From Neocallimastix lanati (nom. inval.) (taxonomy: Eukaryota > Neocallimastigomycota > Neocallimastigomycetes > Neocallimastigales > Neocallimastigaceae): a DNA stretch of 64,000 nt. A program made the position numbers and the translations under genes. The first letter of the stretch is position 1; each line of letters opens with the position of its first letter. Positions 11,789 through 24,425 of the stretch are shown piece after piece. The notes under the pieces were generated by a model, which searched no databases, had not been told where the DNA came from, and saw only the letters and a program-made list of their open reading frames with translations. The stretch spans positions 727,001-791,000 of the forward strand of contig JACVTC010000079.1 of the NCBI GenBank assembly GCA_016946835.1. Reading direction: 5' to 3'.

Positions 11789-12835
11789 TTCCCCCACAAT
11801 TATAACTTAATCTTTAATGTTATAATTGATTTTAATGAAATATAAAAGTTAATAAATTTCTAAGTCCTTTGGTTGTGTTAATAGGGAATTTCTAAATTTA
11901 TCCATGGAAGTACCTTTTAGGTATTTTGTATACCCATTCTTTAAATTATATTGAGATTTTACGAATTTTAGTATTATTTTATTGTCGTTTACTAATTCTC
12001 TTACAGAGTTCAATCTTATGTCCATATGTTTTGTTTTTGGGTTAATCGATTGGTTTTTTTGCATTATAGATTGCAACTTTATTGTTAGTATTGATTTGAA
12101 TACCGCTAATGTTAGATTTTAATTCCTTTAATAAGTTTTATGTACCACATACAATATTTACTATATTCGCTAAAACTACAGTATTCAGCCTCAACTGTGG
12201 AAGTGGATACACAATGCTGGAATTTTGAGCTCCAGCTAGTAGGTGAATCTCCTATTGTTATTACGAATCCTGTAGTCGATTTTCATGTTTTTATGTCCCC
12301 AACATAGTCTGAATCTACGAAGGCTTTGATATTGGCGTTTCTTGATACATTTATACCATATTTTATGGTTCATTTTAAATATTTTAATATGTGTAATAAA
12401 TTTTCCCAATCTTCCAAGTTAGGTATCTTTCTTGATTTAAGAAATATCCTCCTTTATGTTTTACAAATTTTATTCTAATTATGAAATTAACTTCACCAAT
12501 TTCTTTTATTTTGAATTTATTTTAAATCAATTTTTTGATCTGTTCTACTTATGCCTTGTTATCTGCGAGTAAGTATATCATCCATATAAACTGCTATGAT
12601 GCATATAATCTTGTTAAATTTGTCTGTTGTAAAGTATATGCATTATTTACAAGTCAGTCTTCTGAAGCCAATGTTTAGTAGGCGCCTATTTAATTTATTG
12701 TTCCATTCCATTCCGCTTTGCTTTAAACCATATATAGCTTTCTTTAGTTTCCAGATATATTTCTTGTGGTCGGGATGTTCCTTTCGGGGTTCCATGTATA
12801 TTTCTTCCTTTAGATGAGCATTTAAATAAGCAGCA
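11789..12835 (-). pseudogene. Ty1/copia pol remnant (RT and RNase H)
   Basis: Reading the minus strand from 12835 down: reverse transcriptase blocks YAAYLNAHLKEEIYMEP and WKLKKAIYGLKQSGMEW (12830-12690), YMDDIL near 12575, then a deleted stretch. The RNase H end follows: AFVDSDYVGD near 12320, KSTTGFVITIGDSPTSWSS, STVEAEYCSFSEYSKYCMWY, and KHMDIR down to GYTKYLKG and a stop near 11850. A TGA stands where copia elements usually have Arg in TRKST. Gag, protease and integrase are absent. It is a different family from the copia element at 27 kb. Confidence 0.85.
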
Positions 12836-12839
12836 TATA

Positions 12840-13692
12840 TTACTATAAATGCTGAATCTATAGTAATATATGATGAAACTAATTCTGATATTAATAATTA
12901 TTCATATTTATATAGCTTTATAAAAGATGATAGTCATAAGGAAAATAAACCCATGCCAAAAGAACAAAGAAAATACAGTAAAATAATGTGATGAAACAGA
13001 AAATAAAAATATTTAAATAAACAATATAATGAAGAAACTAATGAAAATGATCAAATAATAGAAGTTTTAATTAATGAAATTCCAAATGGATTTAAAAATA
13101 TAATCAAATTAAAATTGGTGAGTTAAAATCAATCGAGTTATTACCACATAGCATTCAACTTGAAATAAATACTCTCCTGTAATCCTAGTTCTCTAGAAAA
13201 ATAAAAAATGGAAATTGTGTATTGATTTCTGAAAAATTGAATTACTTTACCGTCAAAATTTCAAAGATACGTATGCGTTACCTCTTATTGATGAAATTTT
13301 ATTTTCTTTTAGTAAACAAATAAAAATTTTCACAGCAATTGACTTATTTTCAGGATTCTACCAAATACCCATGAATAAAGAAGATATTCCAAAAAACAAA
13401 TTTTACTACAATATACGAAAATTGTTAATATTTAGTTATACCTTTTGGATTGTGTAACACTCCAGATACCTTCCAAAGAGAAATGAACGGAATATTTTTT
13501 CCTCTTATCGGAGTTTCTATGTTTGTGTATATTAACGATTTAGTAATATTTTCTCCTTCTTTAGAACAACATGTAAAAGATCTCAAAAAAAAAAAAGTAT
13601 TTGAGATTATTAAAGAAAATGGATTAAAAATTAACTTTGCAAAATGTAATTTTTTTGAAGAAAAGGTAGAGCTATTAGGACATGCTTTGTTA
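12840..13692 (+). pseudogene. Ty3/gypsy reverse transcriptase remnant
   Basis: Frame-shifted RT blocks: FTAIDLFSGFYQIPMNKEDI (about 13330-13390), then PFGLCNTPDTFQREMNGIFF and the catalytic box as YINDLVIFS (about 13440-13550; the usual box is YVDD), followed by GLKINFAKCNFF and ELLGH to 13692. The part before 13200 is gypsy-like linker in several frames. It ends abruptly in AT-rich DNA; no RNase H or integrase is seen. Confidence 0.85.
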
Positions 13693-14282
13693 TTATATTA
13701 TTTTTTTGTTATTCTTTTAAGTTTAAATAATAAATTTAAACTTGTTTATATTAAATAAAATAAATATAAACTAGTTTAAATTAAATAAAATAGAATTAAA
13801 TTTAATTCATTAATTATTGCGTTATTAAAGTGTTTAAAGATTTATTATTATACTTTAGTGTTTAATTGTTAATGTTAGATAATTATAGTTTATTAGTTAA
13901 ATTATTTATATTAGGTTAGAATATGTTTATTTAGATTTTCTAGCTTATTTTAGATTAAAATTATTAGAATTAAACTTTGAATAATTTAATAATTAATTTA
14001 AAAACAGAATAATAGAATAGTAATTAAAATTTTTTTTGATTATTAGAATCTAATATTTTATTGTAAATACATTTAATTCATGTACCATTAAGAGTTTCGT
14101 TACCAGTGTTATGTCCTTTCATTTTATAAATGTAACAAGTAATTTTCTTCCCTTTCAATTTTTTTTTCCGTTAAATTTTTATTACCAAGTTATGTCCATT
14201 ATGTCTTCTATTTTTTATTCTTTTTTTTTTTTTTTTTTGATTTGGTTTGGTTTAGTTTCCATTCTTGATGTTTTTTTTAGAT
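13693..14282. other. AT-rich intergenic, possible decayed LTR
   Basis: No coding signal. A less AT-biased patch near 14080-14180 could be LTR debris but has no recognisable ends. Confidence 0.4.
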
Positions 14283-14510
14283 AATATTATAATACATTAA
14301 GGATCTTCTTTACATCTTCCATAAAATTTTCTGGTTCTACATTTGGATCTAAAGCTAATCTTGATTGAACTTCAATAGGCAATGCAACGTAAATGTATTA
14401 ATTTTTTTTAAAAATTTCTATTCATTGAAAATATTAAAAATTTCAGTCATTTTGTTAATTACATTGAGATTTTTATCAAGATTGAATTCAGTGTAATCAC
14501 TCTTAATCTA
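14283..14510 (-). pseudogene. Retrotransposon Gag-like fragment
   Basis: On the minus strand one frame reads ALPIEVQSRLALDPNVEPEN followed by a short helix-like continuation, preceded in another frame by DYTEFNLDKNLNV. Composition and context (retroelement debris on both sides) suggest a Gag scrap. Family not identified. Confidence 0.4.
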
Positions 14511-14744
14511 TAAGATTATAGTTATAAAACATTTTAGTTTAATAATAAACTTTATTTATTAATAAAATATTATCGATTTTTTAGTAATTACAAGGTTTTA
14601 CAAAAATGGAAAATTGCATTCATATTTATAATTTTTGTGGCTTATTAATATTATATGAGAATTTGTAATATAACAATAAATACATAAATTAATTTAATAA
14701 CGAAACTTAAATTTAACTTTTTTTCAATTTATTCAAACAATTAA

Positions 14745-15031
14745 TTATTATTTATTATTTAATATTTAATATTTATTATTTACTATTTCTTATTTCTTAT
14801 TTCTTATTTATTTATTATTATTTATTATTTATTATTTATTATTTATTATTTCTTATTTCTTATTTCTTATTTCTTATTTCTTATTTATTTCTTATTATTT
14901 ATTATTTATTATTTATTATTTATTATTTATTATTTATTATTTATTATTTATTATTTATTATTTATTATTTATTATTTATTATTTATTATTTATTATTTAT
15001 TATTTATTATTTATTATTTATTATTTATTAT
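14745..15031 (+). repeat. (TTTATTA)n heptamer satellite with TTTCTTA variants
   Basis: Long uninterrupted run of the 7-mer TTTATTA, with an inner block of TTTCTTA variants near 14785-14890. The same heptamer array occurs at the right end of the window (63893-64000). Confidence 0.95.
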
Positions 15032-16973
15032 TTAATTTTTAGTATATGTATTATTTATTAAAACTAAAAATTATTTTATATTTATATGAATTAACAAATA
15101 TTTAATATATTTATTAATTTATTATATTAAATAATATATTCAACATTATAATCAATAATATATTAGAATATATTGAATAGTGGTTGCTTTCTTTTTTAGG
15201 TGATGCATATAATTTTTTAAAAAAAGGAAAAATTATTATTAAAAATTTTATGATTTGTATATTAAATAATAATTGTTTTCAAGTGATTAGCCATTTTTAT
15301 TAGTAATTTCTATGAAGAATAAGAAAAAAAATTAGTAATACGTCTTTAACTTTAAAATAATAATATTTTATTATTATTTTGATAATTATAAATTAAACAA
15401 ATGATACTTTTATATAATTATTTATTAAACATATTTTTAGTACAAAAGTAATAAAGTATAAAAAAAATTAAATATTTAATTTTATAAATAATTATAATAA
15501 AAGGCTTGTTTATTTTATTATTCAGTATAATATTTTTTTGTTTAATATCCCATCTCTCTTTTTTTTCTCTTTTTTTTTTTTTGTATTGGCAAATATGACT
15601 CTATTTTTTTTTTTTTTTTAATTTTAATTTTTTGTAGTATTTTTCTGTTATTGTTAACCATTAATTTTTAATACATTTGGTTATATTGTAATACATTGTT
15701 ATTGTCAATATTTTAAGTTATACTAAAAAAAAAAATATGTTATTATAATAAATATTCCATTAAATAATAAATGAACAAATAATAAATAAAACATTATTGT
15801 AATAATATATATGATTTATCATTTTTTTCATAGTTACTAATTAAATTTTATATATATTATTTGTTATATAATATATTATAATTAATAGTATACCATTTTT
15901 AGTAATTAAAAAATAACAAAAAAACAAACCAACCAACAAATAAATCAAAAAAAAAAAATAAAAAAAAAAAAAAAAAATTAGGGTCAAAATATGTATAACA
16001 ATCACAATAAATATAAATAAAAAAAAATTTAATATAATAATATCTAATATAATAATATTTATATAAACGCCTTTTATACAATATTTTATTAAATTAATAT
16101 TATAATATGTGAACACTTAATATTTTTTTATATGATCCTATATATATAAAAATATATTATTTTTTAAAATTTAAATTTAAAAAAGTTGTTTATCCTTCCA
16201 TTCAGTAAATATATATTTTTTAATATTAATTTAAATTTCTAATGAGTGGCTAATAACTAATTAAATCTTATTTATTAATAAAAAAAATTTTTTTTTTTAT
16301 TTTCTCTCAAAAAAAATTTTTTTTTTGAAAAAAAGTGTAAAAACCATAAAAGTTAATATATTAACAATTTATATTAATATATACATATAAATTGTAATAT
16401 TAACTTTAAACTAATTGAAAAATATCAATATTAAATTAATTATAATATATATAAAAAATTTTTATATATTTTTATTTTTTTTAAAAAAAAAAAATAATTA
16501 GTTATGGTTACACAATCAAAAGTTTACTTTTTTTGTTTTTCTTTTTAAAAAAAAAATTAAAAATATTTTATCATATAACATAATCCTTTTCAAAAGACTT
16601 CATTCAAATCTATTAATATAAACCTCTACTCTATAAAAGAAAAAAAAATTGTCCATAAACTACAATATTAACATTTTTTTATTTTTTTTTATAAAGAAAC
16701 ATTTTTAATATTTTTTAATAATTAAATAAAATTATTATTTTTATGTTTATTTTGGAATAAAACATTTTTATTAAAAAAAAAGTTTTATTTTATAATTAAT
16801 TTAAGATAATATATATTAAGAAAAAAGTAATAATAAAAAAATTAAAAAAAAAATATTAAAAAAGTTTTGAAATTATATTAGACATAAATAAAAAACAAGA
16901 ATATAAATTAAATAATTATTTATATAGACATTCAATTTTTAATTTAAAATAAATTTATATAAACTAAGTAAAA
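15032..16973. other. AT-rich intergenic upstream of LRR gene
   Basis: Poly-A/T tracts and simple repeats only. Frames that stay open here are rich in Phe, Ile, Tyr and Lys from homopolymers and are not supported as genes. Confidence 0.7.
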
Positions 16974-18795
16974 ATGCCCTCAATTAAAAATTTAATTTTT
17001 GTTGCTTCAGTTTTGTTATTAAATAAAAACGTTTTTGCCAACGATTGTTCAGAATTAGAAAGTGCTATTGGATATTTAGGTAGTGATTTTAAAAGTACAT
17101 ACCAAACTAATGACTGTTGTAAATTTAACGGAGTAATTTGTGATAACAACAAAAATGTTATTGGAATGTAATGAAAAAAAATTTTTTTAAATAAGTTTTT
17201 ATTCATAAATAGAATAAATATATTATTTTTATTATTATTATTGTATATTAATTGATTGTATATTATTTATATATATATATATATTTTTTTTTTAAATAAT
17301 ATAAATAAACAAATAGTAAATTTAACAATGTTAAGGGTAGTCAAAGTGATGTCTCACAAGTTTTTGAAAAACTTTCAAACTTAAAACAATTAACATCATT
17401 GTAAATATTTATAATATATAAATATATATATAATAAAATTTGAATACAAAAAAAAAACAGTATATAATAATTATAAATATATATTTATTTTAATGTAGAG
17501 ATTTATCTGGTAATGGATTTTCTGGCTACATTCCATACAGTATTACTAAATTAACTAATTTAAGAAATTTGTGAGTATAAATTCTAATAAAATATTAAAA
17601 TTAATGATAAAGAATAATAATTCATCATTACTAAAAATATTTTAATTATTAATAAAATATTAATTTATTTTTCTTTCTTCATCTTTTTATATATAGAAAT
17701 TTAAGTAATAATAAATTTAATGGTACTATTCCATATGATACTAAAGACTTAGAAAAACTTGAACTATTGTATGCTAATAATTTTTTATTTTATATTTTAA
17801 AGATTTTATATTAATAATTTTTTATTTATTAATTAAAAAAAAATTCAAATAAATTAATATTTTATTAATATTACTTCAAAATTTATAGAAATTTAGAAGG
17901 AAATTCTAATTTATATGGTTATGTTCCAGTTAGAAATATTACTAAATGTTATTACAAAAATACCAATTTATGTAATTTACCAAATGCTTCTTGTAAAAGT
18001 GATTCCAAGGAATGTACTATAGATGATGTTAATAAGACAAACGAGTACAATGGTTACCCAACTCAATCTTCCACTGATAGATCAGCTGCTGACTCTACTG
18101 CAAGAGCTTCTTCTGCATATTACGATGATTATGTATATGGTGGTTATGGTAATTATGATAATAGTGGTTATGGATACACTGGCAACAACGGTTATGGTTA
18201 CGATAACAGCGGTTATGGATATAGTAACAATGGTTATGGATACGATAACAGTTATGGAAATAGTTATGGAAATAGTTATAGTTATCCTAATAACTTTTAT
18301 GAAGATGATTATGGATCCCCATTCGCTGATCTTTTTAAGACATTCATTGGTCTTGGTCTTTTCTCTTTACTTGCTCTTATTTGCTGTCTATGCTGTTTAT
18401 GTCGTACTTGCTGTGGTGGTTCCAGCAGTACAACCCCAATTTATACTACCTCAAGCTCTACTAAGCCATATGGTCTTTACCAAACCAACAATACAACTAC
18501 TGTCCATAAGCCAACTAAGCCAACTTCTACTACTATCCATGTTAATAATGGAACAAATCCATATGTTACCCAAACCACTACCACTACTACTGGTAACACT
18601 CAGGACATTACTAATATTAATACTCACTCTAACTACAGTATGCCAAATAGTTATCAACAAACTACTTATCCAGCAACTTATAACCAACAATATGGTCAAC
18701 CATATGGTTATGGTATTAAGCGTGAAGTTGAGGATGTTAAGGATACTAAGAATGTAAAAGTAGTTAAAGAAGTTAAGACTGAAGTTAAAAAGTAA
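16974..18795 (+). CDS. Secreted-type LRR single-pass membrane protein, five exons
   Basis: Exons, read from splice sites and frame: 16974-17167, 17317-17400, 17499-17570, 17697-17768 and 17889-18795, joined length 1,329 nt (442 residues plus stop). Introns run GT to AG and all four interrupt a codon after its second base; exons 3 and 4 are exactly 72 nt, one leucine-rich repeat each. Order: signal peptide (1-22), a cap with DCCKFNGVICDNN resembling the N-terminal cap of plant LRR receptors, about four LRRs (LSGNGFSGYIP, LSNNKFNGTIP), a Cys-containing segment, a Tyr/Gly/Asn-rich tract (about 195-280), one membrane span (about 293-312, Cys-rich on its inner side), and a Thr/Asn-rich tail ending in Lys/Val/Glu. 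A cell-surface protein with an extracellular LRR is predicted; no kinase is present. Ligand and role unknown. Confidence 0.88.
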
Positions 18796-20030
18796 ATTAT
18801 TAAAGAGCCTTTTTTTTTTTTTTTTAAATTTTAATTTAAAAAAAAAAAAAGTTAATTAAATAAAATAAAAATAAGTAATAACAAAAAATAAAAAATTATA
18901 TATTTTTAAAAAAAATAATAGTAATGAAAAATAATATATTATTATTTATTATTATTATTATAATAAAATAAAATAAAATAAAATCTAATAAATTTAAATT
19001 ATTTATAAATTTAAATTTATGCAATACGCAATAAAATAAAATAAAAAAAAAAGAAAAATTATTTAAAATAAAAAATAAGAAAGTTAATTTATATTTTTCT
19101 TTTTTTTTATTTTTCAATTTAATACGTAATTAAAAATTAAAATTATAAAAACTAAAAATTATTAATACAATAATTAAAAAAAAATTCAGACATTCCTTTA
19201 AATAATAATTTATGGGATAAATTCGACATTCAACATTCCTTTAAAGTTAAAGTAAAATTATGAAATATGTTAAAATATTAATAATTATTATGATAAAAAT
19301 ATTATAATTAAAAATTGAATTAATTAAATAAATAAGTTTTATTTATTTAGAAAAAAAAATATTGGAATAATTATTTAAACTCTTTTTTTTTTATCATAAA
19401 AAAAAAAAAAAGAAAAAAGAAATTAAAAAAAAAATAATAATAATAATAATAATAATAATGAAAAATTAATATTTTAAATTAAACTTTATTTAGGAATGAA
19501 ATAAATCAAATAAATATAGTAAATAATATTTCATTGTTATTAAATTTATAAAAATATATATATTAATTATTATATATTATATATTTTATGAATTAAAAAA
19601 AAATTTTTTTTTTTTTTTTAAAATGAAATATTAGAAAGAACTCAAGTATTAATAATTAATTTCTTTTATCTTCAATATTTAATATATTTATAATAAAAAA
19701 AATATAATATTATCAAATATTCAAAATATTCATATCAATATCACAATAATTATATATTATATTAATATAAATATTAAAATTAAGTTAAAATTATTAATAA
19801 ATATATATCAATAAACTTATTTATTAAAAAAAAATAATAATAATAATCTTAAAAAAAATGTATTTTTATAAAATATAATGTTTCATAATTATGAATTTTG
19901 GTGTATAATTATTTTGTGTACGAATTATAGTCGTTTTATTTTTAAGGGTTTCTTCTTTAGTTTTTTTTTTTTTTTTTATTAAAAATTCAATTATTTACAA
20001 GGAGAATGATTTTGGATTTATTTCAGAAAT
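18796..20030. other. AT-rich intergenic
   Basis: Homopolymers, an (AAT)n run near 19432-19460 and simple A/T repeats. No gene or RNA seen. Confidence 0.7.
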
Positions 20031-20809
20031 CCGAAACTTAACATTTTAATATCCTAAGTATCAGTTGGGATTCTTTTGGATTTCTCGAATTAGGTGTGGT
20101 TTTAAATTTGATATTATTATTTCCATTAAAAGAAAAATCGTCTCAGAAGATTGCCCTAAATGTTGCCCTTGTTGTGGTGTAATCTTTACCTTTTCTAGAT
20201 GATCTCTTTTTGAAGTTTGCAATGATAATTGAACAAAAATCCTTGGATGTTTCTTTAGATTCAGAAAAGGATTATGATAATAATACTTTTTATTATATAT
20301 TGAGTACTCTTCTTGGTGGGCGTTCAATATATTCAAAAATTAAAGTTAATGATGGGGAACAAAGATAATTAGTTGACAACATTTTTAAACAAAGTTCAAC
20401 TTCGTCAACTGTTCCGTATTTTGTGGGGATTGCGAAGTTTTTAACAAACGTAATACCATTAATTTGTCGATCTTTTAGTTTGATGATGAAATGGTATTCC
20501 GTTGAATCTACCGTTGCCAAGAGCGTCGACGTCAAAATGATAAGGCATGTATTTTCACCTCCAGATACAGATTCAATTGATAACACTAATACTGAAATTA
20601 TTACTCGCAATAATGGACGTGGTGTTATTATCGAGGAATGGGAAAAGTTAGAGGCTATTGCTTCTAACGCACTTTTATAATTTTATAATATATAATATTT
20701 TATTTCATGTATTTTATTATTTTTTTTCCTTTAAAATCATGTATTTTTATTATTATTATAAATTAAATAAAGTTATTCTCTTAGTCTAAAAAAAAAAAAA
20801 AAAAAAAAA
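20031..20809 (+). mobile_element. 5'-truncated LINE A: ORF2 C-terminus and poly-A tail
   Basis: Frame-shifted ORF2 end: RIRCGFKFDIIISIKRK, SEDCPKCCPCCGV (part of the LINE C-terminal Cys/His motif), then SLDVSLDSEKDYD, STLLGGRS and, from 20423, VGIAKFLTNVIPLI continuing to a stop at 20678-20680. The 3' UTR runs to AATAAAGTTATTCTCTTAGTCT and an A-tract (20787-20809). It is a diverged relative of the next LINE, which begins directly after the A-tract. Confidence 0.8.
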
Positions 20810-22672
20810 TTCATCTAAAGCACGTGCTCGATTTGCTTCAATATTATCAAATGAATTTCCTATTAAAAGAGGTGTTCGTCAAGGTTATCCATTATCTCCA
20901 ATCTTATTCAATTTATTCATCAATGATATATTAAATGACTGTGAAAAGTATGGTGTTAATATTGGAAGAAAAAAGTGTTGTGGTGGACTCTTTGCTGATG
21001 ATGTTGTTCTCATTGCTTCAAGGGCAAAAAATTTAGAAAAATTATTAAAAAAGGTACATAAATGGGCTAATTTAAATGAAATGACTTTTGGTATTGAAAA
21101 ATGTGCAACTATTGAACTATGGTTATAAAACCAATGAACTTCCAATCTCCTCCAAACTATAGTGACCCAACCTTCTATTTAGGAATGAAAGCTATTCCTA
21201 AAGTTTCTAGTTATATTTATCTTGGTATTCCTTTTTCTGATGATCTCTTACTAGAACACATTATATCTCACATGCATTTTAAAGTTAGAAAATCCCTTCT
21301 TTCATTTACTCGTTTCTTCTCAAATAAACTTATTCCTATTGCATACAAGAAAAAAGTTCTTCAATCCTTTGTTATTAGTAAAGTAATTTATTATTCTCCT
21401 TTACTCGGTTCAAATAAATCTAGAACTGGTAGAATTCAAACATTAAATAATACTGGTCTATTTTGGTGTATCGGCTCCTTCTCTAAAAATGGTAAAAAAC
21501 AAGTTCAGAAAACAATAACTATATTAGTCATAATTCTACTATGAGTACTTATGCTTTATCTCGAGATCTAAGCATTCCTCCTATGCTGGTATCTGCGCAG
21601 CCATACAGATTAAATCATTTGCAAAATGGAGTAAATCAAACTGTATTATAAAGGATCTTATTAAATCTATTCCCAAAATGCCTTATTATTCCTGGACTAA
21701 AGAATCTAGAACACTGTATAAAAAGATCAAAAAATATAAATGTGAAAAATATGACGATATTTTAGAACGTTACTGGAAATCAGTTTCCAGATTTCAAGGT
21801 TTAAAGGTCAAAACTACGATAGTAATAAGTTCTCAAACAATAAAGCTATAATTATGCTTAGCTTAAAATATTCCCAATTCAACTTAGGGTTTTCGTGGAT
21901 TATACGTTTACGCTGTGGTTATAAATACAATACTACTATTGCTATTAGAATGGGTAGAGTTTCAGAAAATTGTCCCAAGTCTTGCCCCTGTTGTGGCGAA
22001 GGTAACCAATCTTTTGAACATTGGATTTTTAAATGCGATGCTCTTGCATCTTTTAGATGGAATTCTTTAAATTTCATCGATGATCTCTATGTTTTATTCC
22101 TTAGGAAGATTAGAGCGTTTAATCCTCTTTCTTCCTATGACTCTATTTCTAATTTTGAAGATTATATCAATCATTATATATACTTGTTCCTTCTTGGTGG
22201 GACTTTAGTTTTAAATGAGCTATATTTCGATAGTGTGGAACAGAGATAATTAAATGAACTACTTTTTAAAGGTTCATCTGAGTCACCTGTTCCAAAAATT
22301 GTGGGCTTGGCGGAATTCTTAACAAGGGCAATACCTATCATAAGTAGGTTCGTTTGAGCTATTATTTAATAGGTATTGTAAAATACCAAGCTTAACCAAG
22401 AGTTTAGTGGACATCACACTATCTATTTTAAAGATGTTACTTCTAGGTTTTATTTCTTTTTTATTTGCTAGGAAGGGAAAAATTCCTGCATAGTACAACT
22501 TGCCGAAATACATAGTATTTTTGAGCTTTTTTATTTTTTATTTTTTAACTTTTATTTTTATTTTTTAATTTCAAATGTATTTTTCACCTACATGTATGTA
22601 TTTTTTTAATAATAAAATTAATAAAGTTATGGAAGTGTATTCTCTTCCCTCTTCCCTGTCTAAAAAAAAAAT
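20810..22672 (+). mobile_element. 5'-truncated LINE B: RT second half to 3' tail
   Basis: Begins inside the reverse transcriptase: KRGVRQGYPLSPILFNLFIN and the catalytic box FADD at 20991-21002. The frame shifts at about 21125 into YLGIPFSDDLLLEHI and a helical thumb-like region to 21544, then broken frames. From 21854 to 22249 comes the C-terminal domain with CPCCGE...FEHWIFKC, the Cys/His motif typical of LINE ORF2 ends, and FLLGG near 22190. The 3' UTR carries GGAAG/CTTCC (22631-22648) just before the A-run. Endonuclease and RT N-terminal half are missing. Confidence 0.88.
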
Positions 22673-23088
22673 TGTTCTTGGTATTATTTATATTTTAATT
22701 GACTAACGCTGATAATTGAACAAAAAATCCTTGGATGTTTCTTTAGATTCAGATAAGGATTATGATTATAATATTTATTATTTTTTTTGTTCCTGCTGTA
22801 AAAGTAATAAACAATGGATAAGGCGTTGGCTAATTGATTTACCATTTTTCAACCATATTCGTAGTAAAGTTAATGATCAAATTTTATTTTTATATAATGC
22901 TTTTAATCATGGCAACCTAACAAATGATATTGTTAATAGTAATAAAATTAATTAGATCAAAACCTACAAATTCCGAACTTTCAATTATGTTAAGAAATTT
23001 AACAATAAATTTTCTTCTTTTGAAACTAAATCAATGGTAAAAGATTTTCTATATAGATATCGTAAAGCATATAAATATGAGGCAATTT
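22673..23088 (+). pseudogene. Chimeric LINE-derived fragment
   Basis: An open stretch at 22716-22955 starts with SLDVSLDSDKDYDYN, nearly the same as the LINE A segment at 20240-20275. It then switches to a sequence absent from LINE A or B here (WIRRWLIDLPFFNHIRSK), continuing in another frame to about 23085 (DFLYRYRKAYKYEA). It is probably the end of one decayed LINE joined to another element. No function inferred. Confidence 0.45.
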
Positions 23089-23745
23089 TTTTTTTCATAG
23101 AGTGATGTCAATTTACCAATATACTTTTTCCCAATATTTTATATTATATTATTATGTTCCCATAGATTTAACATTTTCACTATCTACGTCTATACGATTA
23201 ATTATCTAATTGCCATTATAAAGAGTGAATAATGACCCGATATCGTTAATTTCATCCATATCTAAAATATTATTATTAATTAAATTTTTTACCATTCAAT
23301 GTATCTCCCTTTCTAACAGTATGGATTAAATTCTCTTTTTTTTTAGGTAAATAATTTCCAATATTGGTACCTCATCATGATCCTCCAGTATATTATTTTC
23401 TCTTTCATTATCATAAGCGAGTGATAAAGAACTTTAATATTTTTTATCAAATTTATCAATATTAATACCTATTTTTTTTTGTTAAATCAACTATTTTAGC
23501 ATATTTTTATAAAGTACCTTATGTTTATTGTAGAGGTTTGAGGACTATAAGCAATAACCACTTTCATCTTTTTTTTTTTTTTTTTTTTAATATCTGCACC
23601 ACATTCTTCAATTAAATAGTTTACTATAGTGTCATCACTAATTTTGTTTATTGAGATTTCCAATAATGCTAAAATTAAACGTGTTAATCTTCTACTACCT
23701 ATTCCTTTAATCTCAGTATCATAATTAATTTAAAAATTTTATGAC
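23089..23745 (-). pseudogene. Ankyrin-repeat protein pseudogene (right arm)
   Basis: Inverse copy of 10599-11257, with the same broken ankyrin stretches. Differences include lengths of the A/T runs and single-base changes. The duplication edge at 23089/11258 falls in an A/T tract after ACTCTAT. Confidence 0.75.
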
Positions 23746-24182
23746 TTCCTTATTAAAATGACTAACAGAATTTTAATAATGAGTTATTATTTTCATATTT
23801 TTGATGGATATTAAAATTAATATTATTTAAAATAGTCATTAAATCTATTTTTTTTAATAGAATAATATTTTTTAACTAAATTTATTATTAACATTAATTT
23901 TTATATTATTTATATATATTCCACAATAAATCAGGTATTCCACTATTTATTTATTTTAAACATCGATAGTATAATCTAAAAAATAAAATAAAAAAAAAAA
24001 AAAAAACATTTTATTTTTTTTTTTTTATTCAAGTTTTTTTTCTTTATTTACAATATTGTTCAATTAAAATGTATCCATTATGGCGTTATTTTTATAAAAT
24101 GAAAATAAAATGAAATTAAATTAAAAAAATAATAAAATAAAATAAATAGTAGAATATGAAAATATAAAACCACAGATTGAAA
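23746..24182 (-). repeat. Non-coding part of inverted duplication, right arm
   Basis: Reverse complement of about 10170-10598, including the TTCAATCTGTGGTT-like dispersed repeat at 24145-24182. No gene. Confidence 0.75.
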
Positions 24183-24425
24183 TTTTTCTTATTTTAGACT
24201 AAGAAGAGAATACACTTCAAGTGTTTTATTAAATAGATTAAAATATTTTTATATATTATATTTATTTTAAAAAAAATTTTATAATTTATAGATAAAAATA
24301 TAAAATGTCTATTAAAAATTAAATAAAATAAAAAATAATAGTAATAAAAACAAATTTTAATTAATAATGAATAAATTAATGTACTAAAGAATAAAAATTA
24401 ATTCAAAAGTTAAAAAATAATATAG
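24183..24425 (-). mobile_element. LINE 3' UTR remnant
   Basis: On the minus strand this matches 9925-10165: TTAATAAAACACTTGAAGTG, then TATTCTCTTCTTAGTC and A-rich DNA. Compared with the left arm about 1.2 kb of LINE and flank is missing. The junction uses the short match TTTTTAACTT, so this arm looks deleted after the inverted duplication. Confidence 0.7.

Noticed and set aside
14817-15031. CRISPR-like or telomeric repeat
   Set aside because: It is a simple heptamer without spacers and not a telomere motif. The host is eukaryotic, so CRISPR is not expected.
15841-16116. Phe/Ile/Tyr-rich frames on the minus strand
   Set aside because: They arise from A/T homopolymers. No start context, splice partners or domain; the same applies to 18896-19117, 44640-44858, 54163-54587, 56144-56335 and 63114-63305.
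18023-18757. 244-codon Met/Ile/Val-rich open frame on the plus strand
   Set aside because: It overlaps exon 5 of the LRR gene in another frame. The exon 5 frame joins in phase with four upstream exons and has sensible domains.
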